DNA from: an uncultured Pseudomonas sp.
GTDB taxonomy: Bacteria; Pseudomonadota; Gammaproteobacteria; Pseudomonadales; Pseudomonadaceae
Length of the DNA: 64,000 nt
Reading direction: 5' to 3'
Assembly (NCBI RefSeq): GCF_946885955.1
Contig: NZ_CAMPHI010000004.1
Coordinates: 114,893-178,892 of the forward strand
Positions 1-10,454 of this stretch are shown piece by piece. The notes beneath the pieces were generated by a model. It was not told the origin of the DNA, did no database searches, and saw nothing but the letters and a program-made list of their open reading frames with translations. Every line of letters starts with the position of its first letter. The first letter of the stretch is position 1. The translations under genes and the position numbers were made by a program.

Positions 1-912
<912 letters not shown>

Positions 913-936
913 TTAATGGGGGCTAATCGCCCGATT

Positions 937-1506
937 TCAAGCCTGCTCGTCGATCGACGGTGGCGCCTCGGCCGGCGCCTTGCTCACCACCACCATCGCG
1001 GGGCGCAGCAAACGACCATTGAGCAGATACCCCTTCTGGAACACCTGGAGCACGGTATTGGGCTCTACATTGGGGCTTTCCTGCATGGCCATCGCCTGAT
1101 GGTGCTCCGGATTGAACGGTGCGCCGTGCGGATCGACAGCTTCCAGCTGGTAACGCTTGAGCGTGTCCTGGAACAGCTTGAGGGTCAGTTCCATGCCCTC
1201 GCGGACCGCCTTGATCGCCTCGTCGTTCGGACTCGACAGCTCGAGACCGCGCTCCAGGCTGTCCACTACCGGCAACAGGTCGTTGGCGAAGCGCTCGAGG
1301 GCGAACTTGTGGGCTTTTTCCACATCCTGTTCGGCGCGGCGACGCACGTTCTGCATATCGGCGGCGATGCGCAACGCCTGATCCTGAGCGGTCGCAAGCT
1401 CTTCTTCCAGGACCTGGATGCGCGCGTCCAATTCGTTGCCCGAAGCCGTTCCGGCGTCTGCGGCAACATCCGGGAGCGGGGTATCGTGGTTCTGTTCGTC
1501 AGCCAT
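937..1506 (-). CDS. grpE: Nucleotide exchange factor GrpE
   Basis: A 189-residue protein starting [10 protein letters not shown]. An acidic disordered N-terminus is followed by a long coiled coil (about residues 25-80, with [20 protein letters not shown] and [11 protein letters not shown]) and the C-terminal beta-wing domain containing [12 protein letters not shown] and [21 protein letters not shown], all GrpE hallmarks. It dimerises and releases ADP from DnaK. The open frame continues far upstream, but this ATG fits family length and lies about 50 bases below a sigma-32-like promoter. First gene of the operon with dnaK. Confidence 0.97.
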   Translation of the reverse strand: MADEQNHDTPLPDVAADAGTASGNELDARIQVLEEELATAQDQALRIAADMQNVRRRAEQDVEKAHKFALERFANDLLPVVDSLERGLELSSPNDEAIKAVREGMELTLKLFQDTLKRYQLEAVDPHGAPFNPEHHQAMAMQESPNVEPNTVLQVFQKGYLLNGRLLRPAMVVVSKAPAEAPPSIDEQA

Positions 1507-1560
1507 GCGTTTCTCCTCAACAAAGTTCGATCTGGGCCTTAACCCGAATGCCTGACCGCT

Positions 1561-1588
1561 ATATGGGGATGGATTGCAGGGTTTCAAG
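1561..1588 (-). promoter_or_regulatory. Sigma-32-type heat-shock promoter for grpE-dnaK
   Basis: On the reverse strand CTTGAAAC (-35) is followed after 12 bases by CCCCATAT (-10). This matches the known sigma-32 consensus CTTGAAA / CCCCATNT almost perfectly and lies about 55 bases upstream of the grpE start. The spacing is near the short end of the accepted range. Confidence 0.8.
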
Positions 1589-1702
1589 GGTTGCCGCGAC
1601 GACGCGCAGCAAGCGCCCACACCCAAGGGCCGGAACGCGGAGAGCTCGATACGGTTGTCGATTCCGTCTTCAGCTGGACGCTTGAAGCCCGAAGCAAAAC
1701 TA

Positions 1703-1718
1703 CTGTATAAATAACCAG
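1703..1718 (+). promoter_or_regulatory. LexA (SOS) box upstream of recN
   Basis: CTGTATAAATAACCAG matches the LexA consensus CTGT-N8-ACAG with one mismatch in the right half (CCAG). It lies 22 bases before the recN start codon. recN is a strongly LexA-controlled gene in enterobacteria and pseudomonads, so a box here is expected. Confidence 0.75.
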
Positions 1719-1740
1719 ACTTCAGTTCGGGAGCCTCATC

Positions 1741-3426
1741 ATGCTGGTGCATCTGTCCGTACATAACTACGCCATCGTCGAACACCTCGACCTCGAGCTG
1801 GACGCCGGCATGAGCGTGATCAGTGGCGAGACCGGCGCCGGCAAGTCGATCATGCTCGACGCCCTCGGCCTGTGCCTCGGCGACCGCGCAGACAGCGGCG
1901 TGGTGCGCCCGGGCGCGGACAAGGCGGACATTCTCGCCAGCTTCGATCTGAGCGACATTCCCGAAGCCCGCGCCTGGTTGGCCGAACGCGACCTGAGTCA
2001 CGACAAGGATCAGGACGGCCCCTGCATCCTGCGCCGGGTGATTACCGCCGAAGGCCGTTCGCGCGGCTATATAAATGGCGCGCCCTGCCCCCAGGGCGAT
2101 CTCAAGGCCTTGGGCGAACTGCTGATCGATATCCACAGCCAGCACGAACACCAGTCGCTGCTCAAGGCCGACACCCATCGCCGCCTGCTCGACGAATACG
2201 CAGGCAGCCAGGATCTGGCGCGCCAGGTGCAACTGGCCGCCCAGCGCTGGAAGCAGACCAAGAACGAACTGCAACGCATCTCCAGCATCGGCGACGAGCA
2301 ACGCGCCCGCCATCAACTGCTCAGCTATCAACTCGAAGAGCTCGACAACCTGGCCCTCGGCGAAGACGAGCTGGAGCAGTTGGAGCAGGAGCACAAGAAC
2401 CTGACCAACTCGGAAAGCCTGCTCAGCGCCTGCCGCCTGGTCATCGAGCAATGCAGCGAGAACGATGCCGGCAACGTGCTGTCGGCCCTGACCAATAGCC
2501 TCAACCGCCTCGGCGCCTTCCAAGGCCAGCCCGGCGCACTGAGCGAAGCGACCAATCTGCTGGCCAGCGCACAGATCCAGGTGGAAGAAGCAGTCGGCGA
2601 ACTGAACCGCTTCATCGACCATTTCGATGCCGATCCCGAGCGTTTGCAGCAAATGGAAGAACGCCTGGATGCGATCTACACCCTGGCGCGCAAACACCGG
2701 ATCCAGCCCGGCGAGTTGATCGCCATGCAACAGCAGCTATTCGAGGAACTGGAAAGCCTCAATGCCGATGACCAGGCCGCCGAACGCCTGAGCGAAGAAC
2801 TGGCCGCGTTCGCCCGGCACTACCAGGAAAAAGCCGGCGAGCTGAGCACCCTGCGTCACGCCGCCGCCGAGCGACTGGCCGCCGCGGTGGAACGGGAAAT
2901 GCAAAACCTCGGCATGCCCGGCGGCCGTTTCAGCATCAAGCTGAGCGCCCATAATGCCGACGAACCACACCCCCACGGCCAGGAGCAGCTCGAATTCCTG
3001 GTCAGCGCCAACCCCGGGCAGCCGTTAAAAACCCTGGCCAAAGTCGCCTCCGGCGGCGAGCTGTCGCGCATCAGCCTGGCGATCCAGGTGATCACCGCAC
3101 AGACCTCGCGGGTGCCGACCCTGGTCTTCGACGAGGTGGACGTCGGCATCGGCGGCCCGACCGCCGAGGTGGTCGGCCAGCTGCTGCGGCGCCTCGGCGA
3201 ACGCGGACAGGTGCTCACCGTGACCCACCTGCCGCAAGTCGCCGCCCAGGGCCATCAACATCTATTCGTGCACAAGGTGCGCGACAACGACGCCACCCGC
3301 ACCGCGGTCAGCAAGCTGGACAGCGCGCGCCGGGTCGAGGAAATCGCGCGCATGCTCGGCGGCGTCGACCTCACCGAAGAATCCCTGGCCCATGCCCGGC
3401 AGATGGTCAGCAGCGCCCAGGCTTGA
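1741..3426 (+). CDS. recN: DNA repair ATPase RecN
   Basis: A 561-residue SMC-like protein, normal RecN length. It begins [20 protein letters not shown], has Walker A GETGAGKS near residue 30, a long coiled-coil middle, the ABC signature region [12 protein letters not shown], and a Walker B segment [13 protein letters not shown] followed by VTHLPQVAA. RecN is recruited to double-strand breaks and aids recombinational repair with RecA. It is transcribed divergently from grpE, downstream of a LexA-like box, and converges on fur with a shared terminator. Confidence 0.97.
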   Translation: MLVHLSVHNYAIVEHLDLELDAGMSVISGETGAGKSIMLDALGLCLGDRADSGVVRPGADKADILASFDLSDIPEARAWLAERDLSHDKDQDGPCILRRVITAEGRSRGYINGAPCPQGDLKALGELLIDIHSQHEHQSLLKADTHRRLLDEYAGSQDLARQVQLAAQRWKQTKNELQRISSIGDEQRARHQLLSYQLEELDNLALGEDELEQLEQEHKNLTNSESLLSACRLVIEQCSENDAGNVLSALTNSLNRLGAFQGQPGALSEATNLLASAQIQVEEAVGELNRFIDHFDADPERLQQMEERLDAIYTLARKHRIQPGELIAMQQQLFEELESLNADDQAAERLSEELAAFARHYQEKAGELSTLRHAAAERLAAAVEREMQNLGMPGGRFSIKLSAHNADEPHPHGQEQLEFLVSANPGQPLKTLAKVASGGELSRISLAIQVITAQTSRVPTLVFDEVDVGIGGPTAEVVGQLLRRLGERGQVLTVTHLPQVAAQGHQHLFVHKVRDNDATRTAVSKLDSARRVEEIARMLGGVDLTEESLAHARQMVSSAQA

Positions 3427-3446
3427 CGGGGCGCATGCCTGAACGC

Positions 3447-3473
3447 AAAAAGGCGACCCTGAGGTCGCCTTTG
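3447..3473. terminator. Bidirectional terminator between recN and fur
   Basis: The stem AGGCGACC / GGTCGCCT has a four-base loop, an A-run on the left and a short T-rich right side. It lies between the convergent ends of recN and fur, so it can serve both, probably better for fur because of the A-run. Confidence 0.75.
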
Positions 3474-3490
3474 TCGTAATGCACTTGCGC

Positions 3491-3895
3491 TTACTTCTTG
3501 GTGCGCACGTACAACACCAGATTGTGATCGACCAGCTCGAAGCCATGCTCGCGGACGATTTCCTTCTGGCGCTTCTCGATTTCGGCATCGAAGAACTCGA
3601 TTACCTGGCCGGTATCGACACACACCATATGGTCGTGATGCCCACTATCGGCCAACTCGAATACGGCATGACCGCCATCGAAGTTATGCCGCACCACCAA
3701 CCCCGCCGCTTCGAACTGCGTGAGTACGCGGTATACGGTGGCCAGGCCGACATCTTCGCCCGCTTCCATCAACGCTTTGTATACGTCTTCAGCACTCATA
3801 TGCCGATGCTCGGCAGAATCGAGCATCTGCAGAATTTTGACTCGAGGCAAGGTTACCTTCAGGCCAGCTTTGCGTAGTTCGCTATTTTCAACCAT
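3491..3895 (-). CDS. fur: Ferric uptake regulator Fur
   Basis: A 134-residue protein starting [22 protein letters not shown]. The winged helix occupies about residues 1-82, and the metal-binding dimerisation domain carries SGHHDHMVC, the HHDH motif of Fur. Only the single Cys after that motif is seen, without the paired C-terminal CxxC of E. coli Fur, which from memory is normal for Pseudomonas Fur. It represses iron-uptake genes with Fe(II). It is divergent from bamE, with about 100 bases between the starts. Confidence 0.97.
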   Translation of the reverse strand: MVENSELRKAGLKVTLPRVKILQMLDSAEHRHMSAEDVYKALMEAGEDVGLATVYRVLTQFEAAGLVVRHNFDGGHAVFELADSGHHDHMVCVDTGQVIEFFDAEIEKRQKEIVREHGFELVDHNLVLYVRTKK

Positions 3896-3992
3896 GGTCT
3901 GTTTTCTCGCGAAGCGGCTTCGCAGCTTCCTTTATTGCGGGTATGATCCGGGATTAAATTTGCCCAGCCAAGATAGTGGAAGTCACCCTCCG

Positions 3993-4514
3993 ATGCAAAA
4001 AACCAAGCTCATGCTGACCAGCCTCACCCTTTCGGGGCTCCTCGCACTCGCCGGTTGTTCGTTCCCCGGGGTTTATAAAATCGACATCCAACAGGGCAAC
4101 GTCGTGACGCAGGACATGATAGATCAATTGCGCCCCGGCATGAGCCGTAGCCAGGTGCGTTTTATCATGGGCAACCCGCTGATCACCGACACCTTCCACG
4201 CCGATCGCTGGGACTACCTCTACAGCATCCAGCCCGGCGGCCGTCAGCGCCTGCAGGAACGCATCAGCGTAAACTTCAACGAAGGCGACCAGCTCGTTGG
4301 CCTGTCCGGCGATTTCATGCCCGGCGTCAGCCGCGACCAGGCGATCCTCGGCGAGTCGGGCGACAGCGTAATCGCCACCCCGGCCCAACAACCGAAAACA
4401 GAAGAAAAACCAGCCGCCCCCGGCTCTCTGCTGGAACAGATCCAGCGCGATGTGGATAGCGTGGAAACCGTACCGGTGCCGACTCCGGAACCGCTGGAAA
4501 CCTCGCCGCAGTAA
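3993..4514 (+). CDS. bamE: Outer membrane assembly lipoprotein BamE (OmlA)
   Basis: A 173-residue lipoprotein: MQKTKLML, a hydrophobic stretch, then the lipobox LALAGC. The SmpA/OmlA fold follows, with [20 protein letters not shown] and [20 protein letters not shown]. BamE is an accessory subunit of the Bam machine that folds outer membrane proteins. The frame extends upstream over fur, but the ATG before the signal peptide is the sensible start. The C-terminal 50 residues are Pro/Glu-rich and longer than in enterobacterial BamE. Confidence 0.95.
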   Translation: MQKTKLMLTSLTLSGLLALAGCSFPGVYKIDIQQGNVVTQDMIDQLRPGMSRSQVRFIMGNPLITDTFHADRWDYLYSIQPGGRQRLQERISVNFNEGDQLVGLSGDFMPGVSRDQAILGESGDSVIATPAQQPKTEEKPAAPGSLLEQIQRDVDSVETVPVPTPEPLETSPQ

Positions 4515-4530
4515 GCCTGCCGAACAAAAA

Positions 4531-4556
4531 AGCCCGGACATGTCCGGGCTTTTTTA
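4531..4556 (+). terminator. Rho-independent terminator of bamE
   Basis: AGCCCGGACATGTCCGGGCT is a perfect inverted repeat followed by TTTTTATT, 16 bases after the bamE stop codon. Confidence 0.9.
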
Positions 4557-4593
4557 TTGGCTCTGTTCCAATAGCGTGTTGCAGGCCGCTTTT

Positions 4594-4760
4594 GTAGGGT
4601 GGGCTAGCGGCGCTAGGGGGCTGGTTATAGGGGGGCTCCACGCAATTCGAGCGCCGCGTAACCCACCATGGCGGTTTGTCGGTAGGCCGCAATGGTGGGT
4701 TACGGCGCGTTGAGAGTCGATGGGGCTTTCCTGATCCCGGCTCGCGCCTAACCCACCCTA
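4594..4760. repeat. Long composite palindromic repeat (GTAGGGTGGG family)
   Basis: The block begins GTAGGGTGGGC, carries the inner pair GTAACCCACCATGG / GGTGGGTTACGGCG, and ends AACCCACCCTA, so outer and inner arms are each inverted repeats. The same arrangement recurs at 42121-42312 with different filler. It fills the gap between the ends of bamE and rnfH. This looks like a non-coding REP/BIME-type element; no gene is supported. Confidence 0.7.
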
Positions 4761-4764
4761 TGTA

Positions 4765-5088
4765 TTATCCTTCATCGGCCTTGGCTTTGGCCGCCTTGGC
4801 CGCGCGCTGCTTGCGCACTTCTTTCGGGTCGGCGATCAGCGGGCGGTAGATTTCCACCCGCTCGCCGTCTTCCAGCACCCGCTCTTCCGGCTTGGCCACC
4901 GCCTTGCCGAAGATCCCCAGCGGGCAGCCGGCCAGATCCAATCCCGGAAAATGCGCGGCCATGCCCGAGCGTTCGGCGGCCTGCCGTACCGTGGTGCCGT
5001 AGGGCAGGCTCAGGCGCAGCAGCTTTTGTTTGTCGGCCAGGGCGTAAGCCACTTCGACGACGATGGATTTGGCGCTTTGATTATCCAT
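4765..5088 (-). CDS. rnfH: RnfH family ubiquitin-like protein (RatB)
   Basis: A 107-residue protein starting MDNQSAKSIVVEVAYAL. It has a beta-grasp pattern, the conserved segment GKAVAKPEERVLEDGERVEIYRPL, and a basic Ala/Lys-rich tail. Function is unknown; the family (UPF0125) is almost always coupled to ratA. It overlaps the end of ratA by 8 bases, so translation is probably coupled. A longer upstream reading exists but would run inside ratA. Confidence 0.9.
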   Translation of the reverse strand: MDNQSAKSIVVEVAYALADKQKLLRLSLPYGTTVRQAAERSGMAAHFPGLDLAGCPLGIFGKAVAKPEERVLEDGERVEIYRPLIADPKEVRKQRAAKAAKAKADEG

Positions 5089-5515
5089 AGAGTTGCTTGG
5101 CCCTCTGACAGAACGCGTCGACCAGGGTGTTCGCCGCCTGATTGAACAAGGGCCCGAGCGTGGCGCGCACCAGGGGCCCGGCATAATCGAAGCTGAGATC
5201 CAGGCTGATCTTGCAGGCCTTGTCACTCAATGCCTTGAACTGCCACGCGCCGTTCAACTGGGAGAACGGCCCTTCCTCCAGATTCAGTTCGATCGATTGC
5301 CCCGGCACCAGCACGTTGCGCGTAGTGAAATGCTGACTCAGCCCGGCCTTGGCCACGGTCAGGCTCGCGCGCATGTGCGTTTCGCCGCTTTCCAGCACTT
5401 CGCTGGCCGAACACCAGGGCAGGAACTGCGGGTAGCTGGCCACATCGTTGACCAGGTCGAACAATACCTGGGCCGGATACGGCAGCAACGCCGAGCGGTG
5501 GATATGAGTGGTCAT
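5081..5515 (-). CDS. ratA: Ribosome association toxin RatA (START-like)
   Basis: A 144-residue protein of the polyketide cyclase/coenzyme Q-binding START superfamily: [31 protein letters not shown] is the classic N-terminus, followed by a curved beta sheet and a C-terminal helix with AANTLVDAFCQRAKQL. In E. coli RatA is reported to bind the 50S subunit and block 70S formation; relation to Coq10 lipid binding is also known. It overlaps rnfH by 8 bases and the upstream transporter by 4 bases (ATGA). Confidence 0.93.
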   Translation of the reverse strand: MTTHIHRSALLPYPAQVLFDLVNDVASYPQFLPWCSASEVLESGETHMRASLTVAKAGLSQHFTTRNVLVPGQSIELNLEEGPFSQLNGAWQFKALSDKACKISLDLSFDYAGPLVRATLGPLFNQAANTLVDAFCQRAKQLYG

Positions 5516-6915
5516 TTTGTCAGCTCGGCAATAAACACGATCAATACGCCCAGAGGCGCTACCAGACGCACCAGCCAGTAAACCAGGCCGAACAGCAACG
5601 GGCTTTTCATTGCCAGTTCCTCACGCACCGCGTCGCGCTTGAGCACCCAGCCGGCGAACAGCAGGAAGGCCAGACCACCCAGCGGCAACAGGATACGGCT
5701 GGTGAGGTAATCGATGCTGTCGAAGAAATTCAAGCCACCTTCGGCGCCCCACTGGAACAGCCGGAAGCCGTCCGCCGCAAACACGAAGAACTTGGCCTCG
5801 GCGCCGATATTGAACGACAGCACCGTGCCCATGCCTACCAGCCAGCAAAGCAACGCCAGCACACTGGTCACCAGTACCCGACTACGCCGGGTACGCTCGA
5901 CCAGATAGGCTACCGCGGGCTCGAGCATGGAAATCGACGAGGTCCAGGCCGCGACCAGTACCAGGATAAAGAACAGCGTGCCCATGATCTGGCCAAAGGC
6001 GATATTGCCGAACGCGACCGGCAGGGTGACGAACATCAGCCCGGGGCCGGCGCCCGGCTCCATGCCACCGGCGAATACGATCGGAAACAGCGCCAGCCCG
6101 GCGGTCAGCGCCACCAGGGTATCGAGAACGCCCACCGCCAGTACCGTAGCGCCGATGGAAGCACGCTTGGGCATATAGGCGCCGTAGACCATGATCGAAC
6201 CGACCCCAACGCTGAGGGTAAAGAAGGCATGCCCCATGGCGGCGAGCACGCCGTCGAGGACCTTTTCCGGCTGGAAGTCGAATAGAAAGTGGAAACCCTG
6301 CATGAAGTGGCCGGTGGTCGCGCTGTAACCGAGCAGCACCAGCAGCAAGACGAACAGCAGCGGCATCATGATGCGCAAGCTGCGCTCCAGGCCGGCCACC
6401 ACGCCACGGGCGATGACGAAAGCGGTCAGCACCATGAACAGCGTGTGCCACAGGGTCAGGCGCCAGGGATCGGCGGTCAGCGCGCCGAAAGCGCCGCCAG
6501 CCCCTTCGGCCGTGACGCCCTCGAACTGGCCGCGGCCCATGCCGATGATGTAGTCCAGCGACCAGCCCGCCACCACGCTGTAGAACGACAGGATCAGCAA
6601 GGCCGCGACCATGCCCATCATCGCCGCCCAGGACCATTTCGCCGAGGCGCCGGATTCTATGGCCAGGGTTTTCAGGGTATTCACCGGGCTCTGCCGGCCG
6701 CGACGGCCGATCAGGGTTTCGGCGAGCATGATCGGCAAGCCGACGAGAAAGATGCACACCAGGTACACCATCACGAAAGCCCCGCCGCCATAGACGCCGG
6801 TCATGTAAGGAAACTTCCAGATATTGCCGAGCCCGACCGCGGAACCGGTCGCCGCCAGGATGAAAACCCAGCGGCTAGCCCAGGTGCCGTGGATGGAAAC
6901 CTTGTCGCTCGCCAT
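5512..6915 (-). CDS. Sodium-dependent (NSS/SNF family) amino acid transporter
   Basis: A 467-residue membrane protein with about 11-12 hydrophobic segments. The N-terminal TM1 signature [20 protein letters not shown] is diagnostic of the neurotransmitter:sodium symporter family (LeuT, TnaT). Substrate cannot be read from sequence. It sits between ratA, which it overlaps by 4 bases, and the divergent smpB; in the gene order I remember from P. aeruginosa, ratA and smpB are adjacent, so this looks like an insertion into that pair that now drives the ratA-rnfH operon. Confidence 0.92.
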   Translation of the reverse strand: MASDKVSIHGTWASRWVFILAATGSAVGLGNIWKFPYMTGVYGGGAFVMVYLVCIFLVGLPIMLAETLIGRRGRQSPVNTLKTLAIESGASAKWSWAAMMGMVAALLILSFYSVVAGWSLDYIIGMGRGQFEGVTAEGAGGAFGALTADPWRLTLWHTLFMVLTAFVIARGVVAGLERSLRIMMPLLFVLLLVLLGYSATTGHFMQGFHFLFDFQPEKVLDGVLAAMGHAFFTLSVGVGSIMVYGAYMPKRASIGATVLAVGVLDTLVALTAGLALFPIVFAGGMEPGAGPGLMFVTLPVAFGNIAFGQIMGTLFFILVLVAAWTSSISMLEPAVAYLVERTRRSRVLVTSVLALLCWLVGMGTVLSFNIGAEAKFFVFAADGFRLFQWGAEGGLNFFDSIDYLTSRILLPLGGLAFLLFAGWVLKRDAVREELAMKSPLLFGLVYWLVRLVAPLGVLIVFIAELTK

Positions 6916-7024
6916 GAATACGCCCGAATGCGTGAAAAAGATCGCGCATTGTCCGGGATTACCCCCTCACCCTCAAGATCGGGTTATCGCCAGCGGGCTC
7001 GCGACTCCCTATAATGCGCGCCCT

Positions 7025-7507
7025 ATGGCTAAACAAAAGAAACATCCGCAAGGCTCTATCGCCCAGAACAAGAAGGCGATGCACGACTATTTCGTCGAAT
7101 CCAAATTCGAGGCGGGCCTGGTCCTGTCCGGCTGGGAAGTGAAAAGTCTGCGCGCTGGCAAGGCTCAGTTGGTCGACAGCTACGTGCTGTTGAAGGACGA
7201 CGAGGCCTGGCTGATGGGCTGCCACATTACCCCGCTGAAAACCGCCAGCACCCACGTGATCGCCGACCCGACCCGCACCCGCAAACTGCTGCTCAACAAG
7301 CGCGAACTGGACAAGCTGTTCGGCGCCGTGCAGCAGAAAGGCTACACCTGCGTGGCGTTGTCGCTGTATTGGAAAGCGCATCTGATCAAGTGCGAAATTG
7401 CCCTGGCGAAGGGCAAGAAGGACTTCGACAAGCGTCACACCGAGAAGGAACGCGACGCCGACCGCGAAGTTCAGCGCGCCATGCGCAGCAAGGGCAAGGA
7501 CGATTAA
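7025..7507 (+). CDS. smpB: SsrA-binding protein SmpB
   Basis: A 160-residue protein starting [18 protein letters not shown]. The conserved beta-barrel segment [17 protein letters not shown] and the basic C-terminal tail [19 protein letters not shown], which enters the decoding centre, are present. It binds tmRNA and delivers it to stalled ribosomes; its partner ssrA is in this window at 18527-18914. The frame is open upstream, but this ATG gives the family start and length. Confidence 0.97.
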   Translation: MAKQKKHPQGSIAQNKKAMHDYFVESKFEAGLVLSGWEVKSLRAGKAQLVDSYVLLKDDEAWLMGCHITPLKTASTHVIADPTRTRKLLLNKRELDKLFGAVQQKGYTCVALSLYWKAHLIKCEIALAKGKKDFDKRHTEKERDADREVQRAMRSKGKDD

Positions 7508-7514
7508 CTCGTCC

Positions 7515-7578
7515 GTAGGGTGCGCCGCGCGCACCTGAATACCTACACAACCACAGCGGTGCGCATGGCGCACCCTAC
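7515..7578. repeat. Palindromic repeat GTAGGGTGCGC...GCGCACCCTAC
   Basis: GTAGGGTGCGCCGCGCGC at the left mirrors GTGCGCATGGCGCACCCTAC at the right, giving a long hairpin between the convergent smpB and lldR ends. The right edge overlaps the stop codon region of lldR, so the element sits flush against that gene. REP-like; it may also act as a terminator. Confidence 0.7.
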
Positions 7579-8351
7579 GGTTTGCCCCCTAGCCCACGGC
7601 GCTGCGCCCGCTCCTCTCGCCGCACCTGCTCCTGCACTTCGGCGAGCACTTCCTGCACGTAATCGATATGTCGATTGGAGAGCTTGCGCGCATCCTCGGC
7701 ACGCCCTTCGATAATCGCCTGATAAAGCCCGCGATGCTGTTCGATCAGCATGTCGCGGGTCTCGTCGCGCTGCGCGTACATACCGCCGATGTTGGTCACC
7801 ACATTGTTCTTGAGCAGGTCGAACAGGCCGCGAATGGTGTGCAGCAGCACGGCGTTGTGGCTGGCTTCGGCGATGGCCAAGTGGAAATTGGCATCGGCCG
7901 CCCCCTCCTGCGCGCGGGTCACCTTGCCACTACGGCTGTAACAGTCCTGTAGCGCCGCGAATGCTTCGCCGAGGCGCTGACGGTCCAGTTCGGTGGCGCG
8001 CTGCGCGGCGTAGAACGCGCAGGAGCCTTCCAGCGTGTGGCGAAACTCGAGCAAGTCGCGCTGCGCTTCCGGGTTGCTTTCCAACAGGTGCAACAAGGGA
8101 TCGCTGAAGGTCGAGCCAAGGGATTCGGTGACGTAATTACCGCCACCCTGACGGCTGACCAATAAGCCCTTGGCCACCAACTTCTGAATGGCTTCGCGCA
8201 GCGAGGGCCGCGATACGCCGAAACGCTCGGCCAATACGCGCTCCGCAGGCAGGCGCTCGCCCGCCTTGAGGGTGCCTTCGAGAATCATGGTTTCCAGCTG
8301 GCCGACGATGTCATCCGACAAACGGCGCTGGCGAACCGGACCTACTTCCAT
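7575..8351 (-). CDS. lldR: GntR/FadR-family lactate-responsive regulator LldR
   Basis: A 258-residue regulator starting MEVGPVRQRRLSDDIVGQLE. The N-terminal winged helix contains ERVLAERFGVSRPSLREAIQKLVAKGL; the FCD ligand domain follows (LEFRHTLEGSCAFYAA, FHLAIAEASHNAVLLHTIRGL). It is divergent from lldP with two TGGT-N3-ACCA operators in the gap, so it should repress the lactate operon and itself until lactate binds. A longer frame of 33 more codons exists, but this start fits LldR length and leaves the near operator outside the gene. Confidence 0.93.
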   Translation of the reverse strand: MEVGPVRQRRLSDDIVGQLETMILEGTLKAGERLPAERVLAERFGVSRPSLREAIQKLVAKGLLVSRQGGGNYVTESLGSTFSDPLLHLLESNPEAQRDLLEFRHTLEGSCAFYAAQRATELDRQRLGEAFAALQDCYSRSGKVTRAQEGAADANFHLAIAEASHNAVLLHTIRGLFDLLKNNVVTNIGGMYAQRDETRDMLIEQHRGLYQAIIEGRAEDARKLSNRHIDYVQEVLAEVQEQVRREERAQRRGLGGKP

Positions 8352-8365
8352 AACCCACGCTCCAC

Positions 8366-8376
8366 TGGTTTTACCA
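8366..8376. promoter_or_regulatory. Promoter-proximal LldR operator (O1-like)
   Basis: TGGTTTTACCA is a TGGT-N3-ACCA palindrome, the FadR-subfamily core site, placed 15 bases upstream of the lldR start. It is in the right place for autorepression. Confidence 0.65.
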
Positions 8377-8517
8377 ATCCACACGCCCTGGCCAGGGCCC
8401 TTCAACGGCCAGCCTATAGCGCCGCACGCGGCCATACAAGTCTGGGTCATGCGACCAAAGTAGCAAGTTTGCTAATTGACAGCCGAACGCCAGCACTTTT
8501 ACCCTGAGCGGGCTACA

Positions 8518-8544
8518 TTGTAAATTGGTATTACCAATTTACAA
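8518..8544. promoter_or_regulatory. Main LldR operator upstream of lldP
   Basis: A perfect 27-base palindrome with half-site TTGTAAATTGGTA around a single central T. Its core is TGGTATTACCA. It lies between lldR and lldP about 124 bases from the lldP start. Together with the core at 8366-8376 it gives two operators 160 bases apart, resembling the two-operator arrangement known for E. coli lldPRD. Confidence 0.85.
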
Positions 8545-8667
8545 ACAACCAAAACAATTCCAAGAAAACTCGAGAGGTTCCCCATGCCGGCTCTATCCCG
8601 ATCACTTGCCGTACTGCAGCAGCCATCCTCCCCCACCCGCCTTGCGCGCCAATAAGGAGAGAGCGAC

Positions 8668-10362
8668 ATGTCCTCTGGTCTTCTTGCCTTACTGGCATTC
8701 TCCCCGATCCTGTTGGCGGCGATTCTGCTGATCGGCCTGCGCTGGCCGGCCAAACACGCCATGCCCCTGGTTTACCTGGTCACTGCCGCCGTCGGCCTGT
8801 TCGCCTGGGACATGAGCGTCAACCGTGTGCTGGCGTCCACCGTGCAGGGCCTGCTGATCACCCTCGGCCTGCTGTGGATCATCTTCGGCGCGATTCTGCT
8901 GCTCAACACCCTCAAGCACTCGGGCGGCATCACTGCGATCCGCGCGGGCTTCGCCACCATCAGCCCGGACCGGCGGATTCAGGCGATCATCATCGCCTGG
9001 TTGTTCGGCTGCTTCATAGAAGGCGCATCCGGTTTCGGCACTCCGGCAGCGATCGCCGCGCCCCTGCTGGTGGCGATCGGCTTCCCGGCAATGGCCGCGG
9101 TGCTGATGGGCATGCTGGTGCAAAGCACACCGGTGTCCTTCGGCGCGGTGGGCACACCGATCATCGTCGGCGTCAACACCGGCCTGGACTCGGCAACCAT
9201 CGGCGCCCAACTGGTCGAGCAGGGTTCGACCTGGGCGCAGTTCCTGCAGCTGATCACCAGCGAAGTGGCGATCATCCACGCCACGGTTGGCACCATCATG
9301 CCGCTGATCATGGTGCTGATGCTGACGCGTTTCTTCGGCAAGGAGAAAAGCTGGAAAGCCGGTTTCGAAGTACTGCCGTTCGCGATTTTCGCCGGCCTGT
9401 CCTTCACCATCCCCTATGCCCTGACCGGTGTGTTGCTCGGCCCGGAATTCCCTTCCCTGGCCGGCGGCCTGATCGGCCTGGCGATTGTCACCAGCGCCGC
9501 GCGCATGGGCTTTCTGCTGCCGAAAAACACCTGGGACTTCGCCCCGGCGGACAAATGGCCGGCCGAATGGCTGGGCACCGTCGAGATGAAACTGGACCAG
9601 CTGACCAGCAAGCCGATGAGCGCATTGCGCGCCTGGCTGCCCTATGTGCTGGTCGGCGCGCTGCTGGTGATCAGCCGCGTGGTACCGGAAGTCGGCGCTG
9701 CACTGAAAGCCGTGGTGGTGAACTTTCCCGACCTGCTCGGCGAAACCGGAGTCAGCGCCAACTTCCAGCCGTTGTACCTGCCCGGCGGCATTCTGGTCAC
9801 CGTGGTGCTGGCCACGTTCTTCTTCCACGGCATGAAGCTGCGCGAACTGGGCGCCGCGGTGAAGGAATCCTCCAGCGTGCTGCTCAGCGCCGGTTTTGTG
9901 CTGCTGTTCACCGTGCCCATGGTGCGCATCCTGATCAACTCCGGCGTGAATGGTGCGGACCTGGCCAGCATGCCGATCCTGATGGCGCGCTGGGTGGCCG
10001 ATAGCGTCGGCGGCATTTACCCGCTGCTGGCCCCGAGCATTGGCGCCCTGGGCGCGTTTATCGCCGGTTCCAACACAGTGAGCAATATGATGTTCAGCCA
10101 GTTCCAGTTCGGCGTCGCCAGTAGCCTGGGGATCTCCAGCGCCCTGGTGGTCGCGGTGCAGGCCATAGGCGCGGCGGCGGGCAACATGGTGGCGATTCAC
10201 AACGTGGTCGCCGCCTCCGCCACCGTCGGTTTGCTCGGCCGCGAAGGCAGCATCCTGCGCAAGACCATCTGGCCTACCCTGTACTACGTGCTGTTTACCG
10301 GCTTGATTGCGCTGTTCGCCATCTATGGACTGGGCATCAGCGACCCGTTGGTGGCCAGCTGA
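8668..10362 (+). CDS. lldP: L-lactate permease LldP
   Basis: A 564-residue inner-membrane protein of the lactate permease (LctP) family with about 12-14 hydrophobic segments. Family landmarks include [34 protein letters not shown] and the late [15 protein letters not shown]. It imports L-lactate, D-lactate and glycolate with protons. A GGAGA Shine-Dalgarno precedes the ATG. First gene of the lactate operon under the palindromic LldR operator. Confidence 0.96.
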   Translation: MSSGLLALLAFSPILLAAILLIGLRWPAKHAMPLVYLVTAAVGLFAWDMSVNRVLASTVQGLLITLGLLWIIFGAILLLNTLKHSGGITAIRAGFATISPDRRIQAIIIAWLFGCFIEGASGFGTPAAIAAPLLVAIGFPAMAAVLMGMLVQSTPVSFGAVGTPIIVGVNTGLDSATIGAQLVEQGSTWAQFLQLITSEVAIIHATVGTIMPLIMVLMLTRFFGKEKSWKAGFEVLPFAIFAGLSFTIPYALTGVLLGPEFPSLAGGLIGLAIVTSAARMGFLLPKNTWDFAPADKWPAEWLGTVEMKLDQLTSKPMSALRAWLPYVLVGALLVISRVVPEVGAALKAVVVNFPDLLGETGVSANFQPLYLPGGILVTVVLATFFFHGMKLRELGAAVKESSSVLLSAGFVLLFTVPMVRILINSGVNGADLASMPILMARWVADSVGGIYPLLAPSIGALGAFIAGSNTVSNMMFSQFQFGVASSLGISSALVVAVQAIGAAAGNMVAIHNVVAASATVGLLGREGSILRKTIWPTLYYVLFTGLIALFAIYGLGISDPLVAS

Positions 10363-10454
10363 TAACGCCTTCCGCACGCGCCCCGGCAAGCCGGCGGCGC
10401 GTGTCCGGGCATAATCAACCCCGCTTCTGAACGACCCTTTTCTGAGTGCATGCC

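Noticed and set aside
8689..10389. 566-codon open frame on the reverse strand over lldP
   Set aside because: Antisense shadow of a high-GC gene; its product is His/Gln/Asp-rich without domains, and lldP is certain.
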